Positions 57,832-64,000 of a stretch of DNA of 64,000 nt are shown here, in pieces (position 1 is the first letter of the stretch; each line of letters begins with the position of its first letter). The position numbers and the translations under genes were made by a program. Under the pieces are notes generated by a model. That model saw only the letters and a program-made list of their open reading frames with translations, made no database searches and was not told the origin of the DNA. Source of the DNA: Bhargavaea sp. CC-171006 (GTDB lineage Bacteria; Bacillota; Bacilli; Bacillales_A; Planococcaceae); assembly GCF_009761675.1 (NCBI RefSeq), contig NZ_QUZH01000015.1, positions 1 through 64,000 on the forward strand. The letters run 5' to 3'.

Positions 57832-58378
57832 TCTTAATCATAGTGAAAATGTCATAGTCCCGCCAAAGCCCGCCTTCCTTCGCGAATTGCTCCCTCGTGC
57901 CTTCATACCGGAACCCGGCGCTTTCCGCCAGGCGCCTTGACGGAATATTATCCGGACGGATATGAAGCTCCAGCCGGTGAAATCCAAGCTCTCGCATGAA
58001 AAACACGGCTGCGGCCTCTACGGCTTCCTTTCCGTACCCTTGGCGGAAGTACTGGTTATTGATGTGATAGCCCATCATGCCCCAGTCATAGTCGAACCGG
58101 AGAATCGTGATCAGTTCAACCTTGCCGATATTGGCCCCGTCGGACTTCCGGAAGATACCGAGGATGACCATGTCATCCGCCTCCGCCGCCTCCCGGAAAC
58201 CGCGGATCCATTCCCGGAACCATTCTTCCGTGGCTCCGGAAAGGTCGCGGGGCCTGCCCTCATCAAATGGACCGCTGGACATTCCCCTGCCCTGAAGTCC
58301 CGCAAGCCATGGGGCATAATCCGTATCCCGATAAGGGCGGAGAACAAGCCGCTCCGTTTCAAATTCCATTTTTTTCAT
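57809..58378 (-). CDS. GNAT N-acetyltransferase (RimJ/RimL-like)
   Basis: A 189-residue acetyltransferase: FETERLVLRPYRDTDYAPWLAG at the start, IGKVELITILRFDYDWGMMGYHINNQYFRQGYGKEAVEAA (acetyl-CoA loop) and LHIRPDNIPSRRLAESAGFRYEGT. ATG 58378 has GGAGGGACATTTTG upstream. Related only distantly to the protein of 26138-26689. Substrate unknown. Confidence 0.9.
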   Translation of the reverse strand: MKKMEFETERLVLRPYRDTDYAPWLAGLQGRGMSSGPFDEGRPRDLSGATEEWFREWIRGFREAAEADDMVILGIFRKSDGANIGKVELITILRFDYDWGMMGYHINNQYFRQGYGKEAVEAAAVFFMRELGFHRLELHIRPDNIPSRRLAESAGFRYEGTREQFAKEGGLWRDYDIFTMIKKEKAGCH

Positions 58379-58485
58379 CAAAATGTCCCTCCAATTACCG
58401 TCCATTATAGCGGATGCATAACGCAGGAAGGAAAGTGGATACTATCCGTGTTCGGCCATCATGAAAAAATGGAGGGAATATGCAG

Positions 58486-59121
58486 ATGACGCAAAACTTC
58501 GGCCAGGACCAGCAGAACATGACGCACCCGAACATGCATACCGGACAGGTGAGCCAGCAGATGAACCACGGCGGACACGAGCTGTTCGATGTACACGAGG
58601 TGCTGTCGACGATGATCGGCGCGATGGACATGTCGACACTGATGCGGCCGCACGCACAGGATCCTGAGCTCATCGATATCATGGACCGCCAGTACCGGTT
58701 CATGCAGCAGTCGTACAACACGCTGGTCGACTGCTTCAAGTCGGGAACCGACCCGCAGATGGCGACGCAAAGCTATAAAATGGCCGGCGACAACGACTGG
58801 GTGTACGGCATGAAGCAGTCTCAGCCGAAAAAGCCGATGCAGTCCCCGCAGGAGCTGAACGACGCAGCAATCTCCGGATTCCTTCTGTCGGGCCACAAGG
58901 CCGGCGCGACGGCCTGCACGGCAGCAGCGCTCGAGACGACCAACCCGGTCGTCCGCCGTGTGCTTGCCGACTCGGTGCCGAACTGCATCGAGATGGCCTA
59001 TGAGCTGTCAATCTACCAGAACAAACACCATTACTACCAGGTGCCGCAGCTGGCGGAACAGGACATGCAGGGCATCCTGAACGCTTATGCCCCGGCCGGC
59101 AGTCAGGGAAGCATGCAGTAA
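58486..59121 (+). CDS. CotF-like spore coat protein
   Basis: A 211-residue protein. A Gln/Asn/His/Met-rich N-terminus (residues 1-30) is followed by HELFDVHEVLSTMIGAMDMSTL, RQYRFMQQSYNTLVDCFKSG and, near the end, NPVVRRVLADSVPNCIEMAYELSIYQNKHHYYQVPQL, which is the CotF domain pattern seen in spore coat proteins and ferritin-like CotF relatives. ATG 58486 has GGAGGG nine bases ahead. It has its own strong terminator. A role in the coat is inferred from the family. Confidence 0.87.
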   Translation: MTQNFGQDQQNMTHPNMHTGQVSQQMNHGGHELFDVHEVLSTMIGAMDMSTLMRPHAQDPELIDIMDRQYRFMQQSYNTLVDCFKSGTDPQMATQSYKMAGDNDWVYGMKQSQPKKPMQSPQELNDAAISGFLLSGHKAGATACTAAALETTNPVVRRVLADSVPNCIEMAYELSIYQNKHHYYQVPQLAEQDMQGILNAYAPAGSQGSMQ

Positions 59122-59140
59122 TCGCTGCATGCACGGAGAA

Positions 59141-59180
59141 AAAGCATGCGGACCCATTGTCGGTCCGCATGCTTTTTTAT
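59141..59180. terminator. Strong bidirectional terminator
   Basis: AAAAAGCATGCGGACC, loop CATTGT, CGGTCCGCATGCTTTTTT between convergent genes. Confidence 0.93.
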
Positions 59181-59201
59181 TGTGATGGGAGGCTATCGTG
59201 C

Positions 59202-59340
59202 GTTTTCGCAGTATGACAGGCCATATCGCAGTATCCGGCAAGATTTCGTACTATCCGGAAATGAATCGTACTTGATTTCCAGGTTTCGTACTACGGCACG
59301 GAATATCGGAGTATTGGCTCCGATCTCGTACTACGGCCTG
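59202..59340. repeat. Tandem array of seven 20-bp units
   Basis: Cores TCGCAGTA, TCGCAGTA, TCGTACTA, TCGTACTT, TCGTACTA, TCGGAGTA and TCGTACTA start at 59206, 59226, 59246, 59266, 59286, 59306 and 59326, exactly 20 bp apart. The first three bases and positions 5 and 7 are fixed; the 12 bases between cores vary. The array fills the gap between the terminator and the stop codon of the minus-strand gene at 59341. Confidence 0.88.
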
Positions 59341-59610
59341 CTATAGGCCCATCTCTTTTACATACTTGTCAAGCTCCCGCATAAACAAGTCCGTCCTTGC
59401 GGGGTCCGCCAGGATAACCTCCACATCCTGATTCCGGATCCATTCCCGGAATTCCGTGCTGCCGAGCACGACGGGTCCGTAACGGACGTTCAGATCGTTC
59501 CAGACTCCGCTTTTCTTCAACAGCCTCAACCGCCGGCTGATGAGCCGGTTTTTCTTTGTCGGCCAGCGGGTTTCTAAAAAACCGATCAGCAGCATGATCA
59601 GATCACCCAT
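59341..59610 (-). CDS. Small hypothetical protein after the DUF2207 gene
   Basis: An 89-residue protein: a short hydrophobic start (MGDLIMLLIGFLETRW) then a basic helix (KKNRLISRRLRLLKKSG) and an alpha/beta part ending DLFMRELDKYVKEMGL. ATG 59610 has GGGGGGAAGACGG upstream and overlaps the DUF2207 stop by eight bases, so the two are cotranscribed. No family was recognised; the basic helix suggests contact with membrane or nucleic acid. Confidence 0.7.
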   Translation of the reverse strand: MGDLIMLLIGFLETRWPTKKNRLISRRLRLLKKSGVWNDLNVRYGPVVLGSTEFREWIRNQDVEVILADPARTDLFMRELDKYVKEMGL

Positions 59611-61276
59611 CCGTCTTCCCCCCAATCCCCGTCCAGTCCCTGTACATCCGCGCGAGCCCCCTGAATTTCGGTGCCAGCACGTGGATACGGTGTTCGCGAA
59701 GCCGGCGTTCTTCCGGTGTCGCTTCCGGCACACTGAAACGGTCTTCTGTATAGATCAGCCGGTTGATGGCATATTTGAGCCGGTAGGCGAACCTGGAGAC
59801 GAAAAGCGCACGCGGGAAAAAGAGCCACACGAGAAGATAGGCGATGACGAACAGCAGGATGACCGCTCCGGTGCCCGGCACGTCAAATGCCGCCACGCCA
59901 AAGGTCAGGTAAAGACCGTAGACAAAACCGAGCCAGCGCCAGTGCATGTTCTTCACGTGCAGATACAGGAATACGAGAATGCCGGCCAAATATGCGGCCA
60001 GCCAGCCCGCGGGCATCGCGGAGACAACCGCCCCGGTGATGGCGGCTGCTGTCGGGACAAGCGCCGAGACGAGCAGCACACGCTTCGGGATGACCAGGTT
60101 CAATGTGCCCGCTTCCTCCAGCATCTTGAGGACCGACCCATGCCATTCCCTAAGTGCTTTTTTTGCCCTGTCCGATTCGATTTCCCGCGGCCCGAGGATG
60201 CGCCCGCCAGCCGTTTCCCGGAACATGTTTCGGACGAACAGTTGCTCATGCGGCTCAAGCCGTGCCGTGCCGCCTTTTAATTCCCAAACCTGGTTGCCCG
60301 GCCCTCCGGTGACGGACACCGCCCTCTTCTCGAGCAATCCGTACAGCATCGCATCCGCCGCACGCGGCGTGAAGCGTCCCGCCCAACGCACGAAATGCAG
60401 GTAGACCAGATCCAGGGAAAGGATCAGCGACTCATCCCTTCTCATGATCGGCAGCCGCTGTGGCACGGCGAGACTCGCCAGCCCGGCCAGAATAAACGCC
60501 AGGGCGAGGGGAAATCCGGCTTTCTCAAACGTTTCCCGGTACGGGCGAACCGCGGCCGCATAGGTAAAACGCTCCTCTTCCGCCTTGGCAGCTTCCTCCA
60601 AAGTCATCGGAGCAGAGCCTTTCACGGCCTCCGTCAAGACACCGGAAGGGAAAAATACCCGGTAGGATGCGTCCAGCGGCTCCTCGATGACCGGATCCCG
60701 GAAAATGACACCGTTGTCCTTCAGATCCACTTCGGAACCGTTCATATTCCTCGTGTACGGCCGGATCGAAGCGGCGCCTGCACCGCCCGGCAGGACCACG
60801 GAGACTTCGAGATTCCGCAGTCCTTCGAACTCATAGCTCGTGCTGGAGAACAATGTGACTTCCAGATCGCTGTATCCTTCGTACACCTGGAGCGCATCTT
60901 CCAGCAAATAAGACAGCAGGAACGTCCGTTTTCCGCTTTTGCCGTCCAAAAGCAGTTCCCAGCCGGTGCCGTTTTCCCGGACCGCGACGGGCCGGACCTC
61001 ATCATCAGCGACTTCACCGACCTGCGCCGCTCCGTCCACTTCTCCTGCACTGAAGCCGATGATGTTTTCGTGGATGCCATAGGTAAAGTCCCTCAACACC
61101 GCCCCGGTCCCGTCCGGAATTTCATATGTATGGATTTCATTGACCCTCACCGCGCCCTCCGGACCGATCCAGAGACGCACCTGGGATTTGCTCACCGTCA
61201 CATCCTCGGCAGCAGCCGGAACGGCGCCTGCCAGCACCACCAGCATCGCAAGCACAGCCGTCACCCATCGCTTCAT
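59603..61276 (-). CDS. DUF2207 domain membrane protein
   Basis: A 557-residue protein with a signal peptide (residues 1-24), an external beta-rich DUF2207 domain (about 25-210: VSKSQVRLWIGPEGAVRVNEIHTYEIPDGTGAVLRDFTYGI), a helix near 255 (FPLALAFILAGLASLAVP), a cytoplasmic region and more helices near 385-450. The family is exported or membrane-bound with unknown role. ATG 61276 starts the signal peptide. It leads a two-gene operon with the small gene downstream. Confidence 0.85.
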   Translation of the reverse strand: MKRWVTAVLAMLVVLAGAVPAAAEDVTVSKSQVRLWIGPEGAVRVNEIHTYEIPDGTGAVLRDFTYGIHENIIGFSAGEVDGAAQVGEVADDEVRPVAVRENGTGWELLLDGKSGKRTFLLSYLLEDALQVYEGYSDLEVTLFSSTSYEFEGLRNLEVSVVLPGGAGAASIRPYTRNMNGSEVDLKDNGVIFRDPVIEEPLDASYRVFFPSGVLTEAVKGSAPMTLEEAAKAEEERFTYAAAVRPYRETFEKAGFPLALAFILAGLASLAVPQRLPIMRRDESLILSLDLVYLHFVRWAGRFTPRAADAMLYGLLEKRAVSVTGGPGNQVWELKGGTARLEPHEQLFVRNMFRETAGGRILGPREIESDRAKKALREWHGSVLKMLEEAGTLNLVIPKRVLLVSALVPTAAAITGAVVSAMPAGWLAAYLAGILVFLYLHVKNMHWRWLGFVYGLYLTFGVAAFDVPGTGAVILLFVIAYLLVWLFFPRALFVSRFAYRLKYAINRLIYTEDRFSVPEATPEERRLREHRIHVLAPKFRGLARMYRDWTGIGGKTDG

Positions 61277-61401
61277 CCGGTCACCCCCAGTCTTTTTATT
61301 ACCATGATACCGTATACGGAAGAATCCCGGCCCCGGTTCCGTGAAACCTTCACACACGCCTTTCCGTAAAAGAATGAAGATGACTCGGAGGTGCAGGGCA
61401 A

Positions 61402-61899
61402 ATGGAAGTTGACATCAGGGAGCCGGAAGGCAGAATTTCAAAAAAGGCGGTGACCGTGTGGCGCCTGTCGAACTCGATCAGGCACGGAATCATGCTGCTC
61501 GTGTTTGCAGGTCTGATCATTGCAGGCAACCGGTTCGGCTGGTGGGACTGGGCGATGACGGTTCTGTGGATATTAGGCGGGCTGACGATCCTGTCGGCAG
61601 TGTATTCGATCTTCATCGAACCGGTGATCCTTCAGCGGACATGGCGCTACGGAGCGGATGAGGAATTCGTGAAGCTGCGCCACGGCGTGATCACCGTCCA
61701 GCATCAGACGGTCCCGATGACGAAGGTCCAGTACGTCGGACTCGAACAGGGCCCGCTGCTGCGGAAATTCGGCCTTTACACGCTTACAGTCGGCACTATG
61801 GGCTCGAACCATTCCATCCCGGCGCTGCCCGAGCAGGAGGCGAAGGAATTCCGCAATCGCATCTCCCGCCTCGCGAGGATCCGTGAGGAGGACGAATGA
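61402..61899 (+). CDS. ydbS: YdbS-like PH-domain membrane protein
   Basis: A 165-residue protein with two helices (about residues 29-47 and 53-73) followed by a bacterial PH domain of the YdbS type, including EFVKLRHGVITVQHQTVPMTKVQYVGLEQGPLLRKFGLYTLTVGT. GGAGGTG lies eight bases before the ATG. In B. subtilis ydbS and ydbT are adjacent and affect resistance to certain bacteriocins. It overlaps the next gene by a base. Confidence 0.88.
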   Translation: MEVDIREPEGRISKKAVTVWRLSNSIRHGIMLLVFAGLIIAGNRFGWWDWAMTVLWILGGLTILSAVYSIFIEPVILQRTWRYGADEEFVKLRHGVITVQHQTVPMTKVQYVGLEQGPLLRKFGLYTLTVGTMGSNHSIPALPEQEAKEFRNRISRLARIREEDE

Positions 61900-63449
61900 T
61901 GGAAAACCGGCGCATGCATCCGGGGCGGATCGTCCTGTCCCTGTATGAACTCATCAAAAACAGTGCCATTGTTTTCATCTTCCTGTTCGTCCTCAGGGGA
62001 GGTTCCGATGCGGTATGGGTGGTGGCGGGCCGCTGGATCTTCATCGCGGCGATATCGATTTCCATCCTGAATATCGTCCTGTCGTGGTGGCGTACGACTT
62101 ACCGGCTGGAGTCGGATTCGGTTCAGATCGACAGCGGCGTCTTTTCCAGGAAGCATCGCAATGTGCCGTTCCGCCGAGTGCAGAACGTCAATCGGCAGGT
62201 GCCCGCTGTCCTGCGGCTGTTCGGCCTCACCTCACTCACGCTTGAGACCGGGGCGGACGGTGAGGATGCAAGCGTGAAGTTCCCCGCGGTCACAAAAGCG
62301 GAAGCCGCCCGGATCGAAGAGGCGCTCGACGGCTACCGCAGGGAGCGGATGATGGCCGCCCAGACAGTGACCGGGGCGGAAAGCATGGAGGGTGAGGCTT
62401 CGGAGATTCAGGAACCGCTCCCGGAAAAGGTCCGTACCATTCACTTCACGCCTGAGCTGAAGGACGTGCTGAAGGCCTCCTTCCTGTCGTTCAGTTTCAT
62501 TGCGCTCATTCCCGTGCTCGCGACGGTTTACTCGAACATCGATGACTTTATTGACATTGAAAGCCGCGCTGAAGGGTTCCTGTCGTTCCTGACGGGCTCC
62601 GGGGTCGTGCTCGGCATCACAATCGCCCTGTTTGCCGTGGCGGCGATAGCATTCGGCATCATCCGGACCTACCTGAAGTATGGCCGATATGAGATCTCGT
62701 CGGATGACGAGCGGATTTACATACGGCGGGGTGTGCTGACTGAGCAGTCGCTCTCCGTCAGGAAAAAGAACGTCCAGGCAGTCCAGATTACGGAAACGCC
62801 GTTGAAACGGCTGCTCGGGCTCGCGGAAGCAAAGCTGGTTACGGTCGGCAGCTTTGAGGACAATCTGGAAGACATCAGCTCCCTTTATCCGTTTCTGCAG
62901 AAACAGCGTGCGGTGGAGCTGGTCGGCGAGCTGCTGCCGGATATCGAGGTGCTGGACGGAATGGAACGTCTTCCGAAAGCCGGGCTGACTGTCCGGATGC
63001 TCCGTTTCCCGTTCATCGCCGTGATTGCCACGGTTGCGCTATTCTTCTGGCGTCCGGATTTTCCGTTTGTCCCGGACTGGCCGCTTTTGGCAGCGGCCCT
63101 TTTCGCCTTCACTTATCTCCTGAGGTACTTTGACTACCGCAACACCCGCTACGCCATCCGCGGGCCGTTTGTTCAGTTCAGGAAAGGCGGCTTGTGGCGG
63201 GAGACGTTCCTCAGCAGGCGGGAAAAGGTGATCGAGGCAGCGGTTTCCCAATCTTGGCTGCAGAAGCGGTTTGGTGTGGCCACAATCGGCACGACCAATC
63301 GCGCGAAGCCGGTCCATGTCGAAGAGCTGAAGGACTTGCCGGGAGCGGCCGCGGAACAATTTGACCGATGGTACACAGAACGGAAACCGGAACTGATCCG
63401 GGCTGACGGGGAGGCGGAACCATGGAAGACTTTACAGAGCGAGTCGTGA
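61899..63449 (+). CDS. ydbT: YdbT-like PH-domain membrane protein
   Basis: A 516-residue protein with paired helices and two or three YdbT-type PH domains; the phrases SGVFSRKHRNVPFRRVQNVNRQVPAVLRLFGLTSLTLETG and RRGVLTEQSLSVRKKNVQAVQITETPLKRLLGLAEAKLVTVG show the repeat. It acts with the YdbS-like protein in the membrane. AGGAGG lies seven bases before ATG 61899; ATG 61896 is an alternative. It overlaps the alkyltransferase-like gene by 28 bp. Confidence 0.9.
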   Translation: MENRRMHPGRIVLSLYELIKNSAIVFIFLFVLRGGSDAVWVVAGRWIFIAAISISILNIVLSWWRTTYRLESDSVQIDSGVFSRKHRNVPFRRVQNVNRQVPAVLRLFGLTSLTLETGADGEDASVKFPAVTKAEAARIEEALDGYRRERMMAAQTVTGAESMEGEASEIQEPLPEKVRTIHFTPELKDVLKASFLSFSFIALIPVLATVYSNIDDFIDIESRAEGFLSFLTGSGVVLGITIALFAVAAIAFGIIRTYLKYGRYEISSDDERIYIRRGVLTEQSLSVRKKNVQAVQITETPLKRLLGLAEAKLVTVGSFEDNLEDISSLYPFLQKQRAVELVGELLPDIEVLDGMERLPKAGLTVRMLRFPFIAVIATVALFFWRPDFPFVPDWPLLAAALFAFTYLLRYFDYRNTRYAIRGPFVQFRKGGLWRETFLSRREKVIEAAVSQSWLQKRFGVATIGTTNRAKPVHVEELKDLPGAAAEQFDRWYTERKPELIRADGEAEPWKTLQSES

Positions 63450-63748
63450 AATTATTAAAGGAAGTGCCTGCCGGAACGGTCGCCTCCTATGGCCAGATCG
63501 CACGTCTTGCCGGCAACGCGAGGGCCGCACGCCAGGTTACCCGGATTTTGCACTCGATGAGCCGGAAGCATGGCATTCCCTGGCACCGCATCGTGAATGC
63601 AAAGGGAGAGATTGTCATCAGTGACGGGGAGACCGCCTTTGAACAGGAGGAGCGCCTTCGCGACGAAGGCGTGCCTGTGATCGGCGGAAAGCGTGTGGAC
63701 ATGGAACGATACAGATGGGATCCCGGGTTTGACGGGGAGGAATGGTGA
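63422..63748 (+). CDS. atl: Alkyltransferase-like protein (ATL)
   Basis: A 108-residue protein homologous to the C-terminal domain of O6-alkylguanine-DNA alkyltransferase: PAGTVASYGQIARLAGNARAARQV, then IPWHRIVNAKGEI. The active enzyme has PCHR; here Trp54 takes the place of the alkyl-accepting Cys, the mark of ATL proteins. These bind O6-alkylguanine without repairing it and pass lesions to nucleotide excision repair. GGGGAGG lies seven bases before the ATG. Confidence 0.92.
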   Translation: MEDFTERVVKLLKEVPAGTVASYGQIARLAGNARAARQVTRILHSMSRKHGIPWHRIVNAKGEIVISDGETAFEQEERLRDEGVPVIGGKRVDMERYRWDPGFDGEEW

Positions 63749-63846
63749 ATCACAACCAACAGGTACACGAGTCACCACCTGACACCATCCGAGTTTTCAC
63801 CTCGCACCCGTTGAGTCACCACCCCTTCCCCCCTGAATGACCACCC
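63746..63846. repeat. Tandem array of five 22-bp units
   Basis: Cores TCACAACC, TCACCACC, TTTTCACC, TCACCACC and TGACCACC start at 63750, 63772, 63794, 63816 and 63838, exactly 22 bp apart, each preceded by GA(A/G). The array begins at the stop codon of the ATL gene and ends before a terminator. Confidence 0.78.
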
Positions 63847-63851
63847 CTGCT

Positions 63852-63885
63852 GCCGGCAGAGGCGCATGCGCTTCTGCTGGTTTTT
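63852..63885 (+). terminator. Terminator of the ydbST-atl operon
   Basis: CCGGCAGAGGCGC and GCGCTTCTGCTGG pair with two non-standard pairs and are followed by TTTTT. Confidence 0.8.
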
Positions 63886-63896
63886 AAACGCCTTAA

Positions 63897-63926
63897 TTGA
63901 TAGACTATTGCCAACACGAGTATATA
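63897..63926 (+). promoter_or_regulatory. Candidate promoter of the last gene
   Basis: TTGATA and TATATA are 18 bases apart; the -10 ends 14 bases before the ATG at 63941, which is close, so the leader would be very short. Confidence 0.4.
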
Positions 63927-63940
63927 AGGGGGCATCGGTA

Positions 63941-64000
63941 ATGGCAGAAACATTGGCATGCAATGATGTGATCTATGCGTTCGACAAAGCACACGAACCG
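63941..64000 (+). CDS. Start of a probable acetamidase/formamidase (cut by the window)
   Basis: Only 20 residues are in the window: MAETLACNDVIYAFDKAHEP. The pattern of a short lead-in followed by YAFDKAHEP resembles the opening of acetamidase/formamidase (FmdA-like) proteins, which hydrolyse small amides. AAGGGGGC lies about seven bases before the ATG. The rest of the gene is outside, so the call is tentative. Confidence 0.45.
   Translation, partial: MAETLACNDVIYAFDKAHEP

Overview
The window looks like chromosome of a spore-forming member of the Bacillales. It carries two spore-coat genes (CotD-like and CotF-like), a LytH-like endopeptidase, a YkuU/YkuV pair, Ku with a two-domain LigD, YdbS/YdbT-like PH proteins, strong GGAGG-type ribosome binding sites and a candidate sigma-B promoter. 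Base composition is clearly GC-rich for this order, mid-50s percent by eye, which would suit the Planococcaceae (for example a Bhargavaea-like organism). That placement is inference.

Layout. 0-5.7 kb: a DCC thiol protein, a CotD-like coat protein, a GrpB protein, and a complete thiamin salvage operon (tenA-thiM-thiD-thiE-thiW, minus strand) behind a TPP riboswitch with its terminator. 5.7-13.9 kb: a TetR regulator divergent from a membrane protein, a YkuU-like peroxiredoxin that has lost its catalytic cysteines next to YkuV, an ABC-F ATPase behind an attenuator with a possible leader peptide, a second YkuV, an FMN reductase and a large FAD dehydrogenase. 14-23.6 kb: a short UvrA paralogue, a PhoA-type alkaline phosphatase with a four-repeat Pho box, an AbgT transporter, and ku divergent from ligD. 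23.6-26.9 kb: an AT-rich gap with DnaA-box-like 9-mers and repeats in front of a ParM-like actin gene and a small overlapping partner gene, with a second DnaA-box cluster downstream. 26.9-32.6 kb: a TctABC tricarboxylate transporter with a CitA/CitB-type two-component system and a hidden 50-residue zinc-ribbon gene at the head of the regulatory operon. 32.7-40.6 kb: NrnB-like nuclease, then an unusual six-gene run (NUDIX hydrolase, PLD-helicase-DUF3427 protein, unknown protein, APH-like kinase, AAC(6')-like acetyltransferase, histidine phosphatase), AT-richer in its first part and possibly acquired.

40,820-46,089 is a complete 5,270-bp transposable element: 26-bp terminal inverted repeats with one mismatch, 10-bp target duplication, an RHH-like regulator and a 647-residue zinc-finger transposase behind eight ~12-bp iterons, and four unrelated passenger genes. 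It sits between a small gene and that gene's own terminator. 46-64 kb: HtrA-type protease followed by a two-component system, LytH-like peptidase, DUF302 protein, dimethylarginine-hydrolase relative, a small sigma-B-type stress protein, a sugar ABC transporter operon, CotF-like coat protein, DUF2207 protein, YdbS/YdbT-like pair, an alkyltransferase-like protein and the start of a probable acetamidase.

The most unusual unexplained structures are the transposon, the ParM/DnaA-box region, and three intergenic tandem arrays with different short cores but nearly constant two-helical-turn periods (21 bp at 11.46 kb, 20 bp at 59.2 kb, 22 bp at 63.75 kb).
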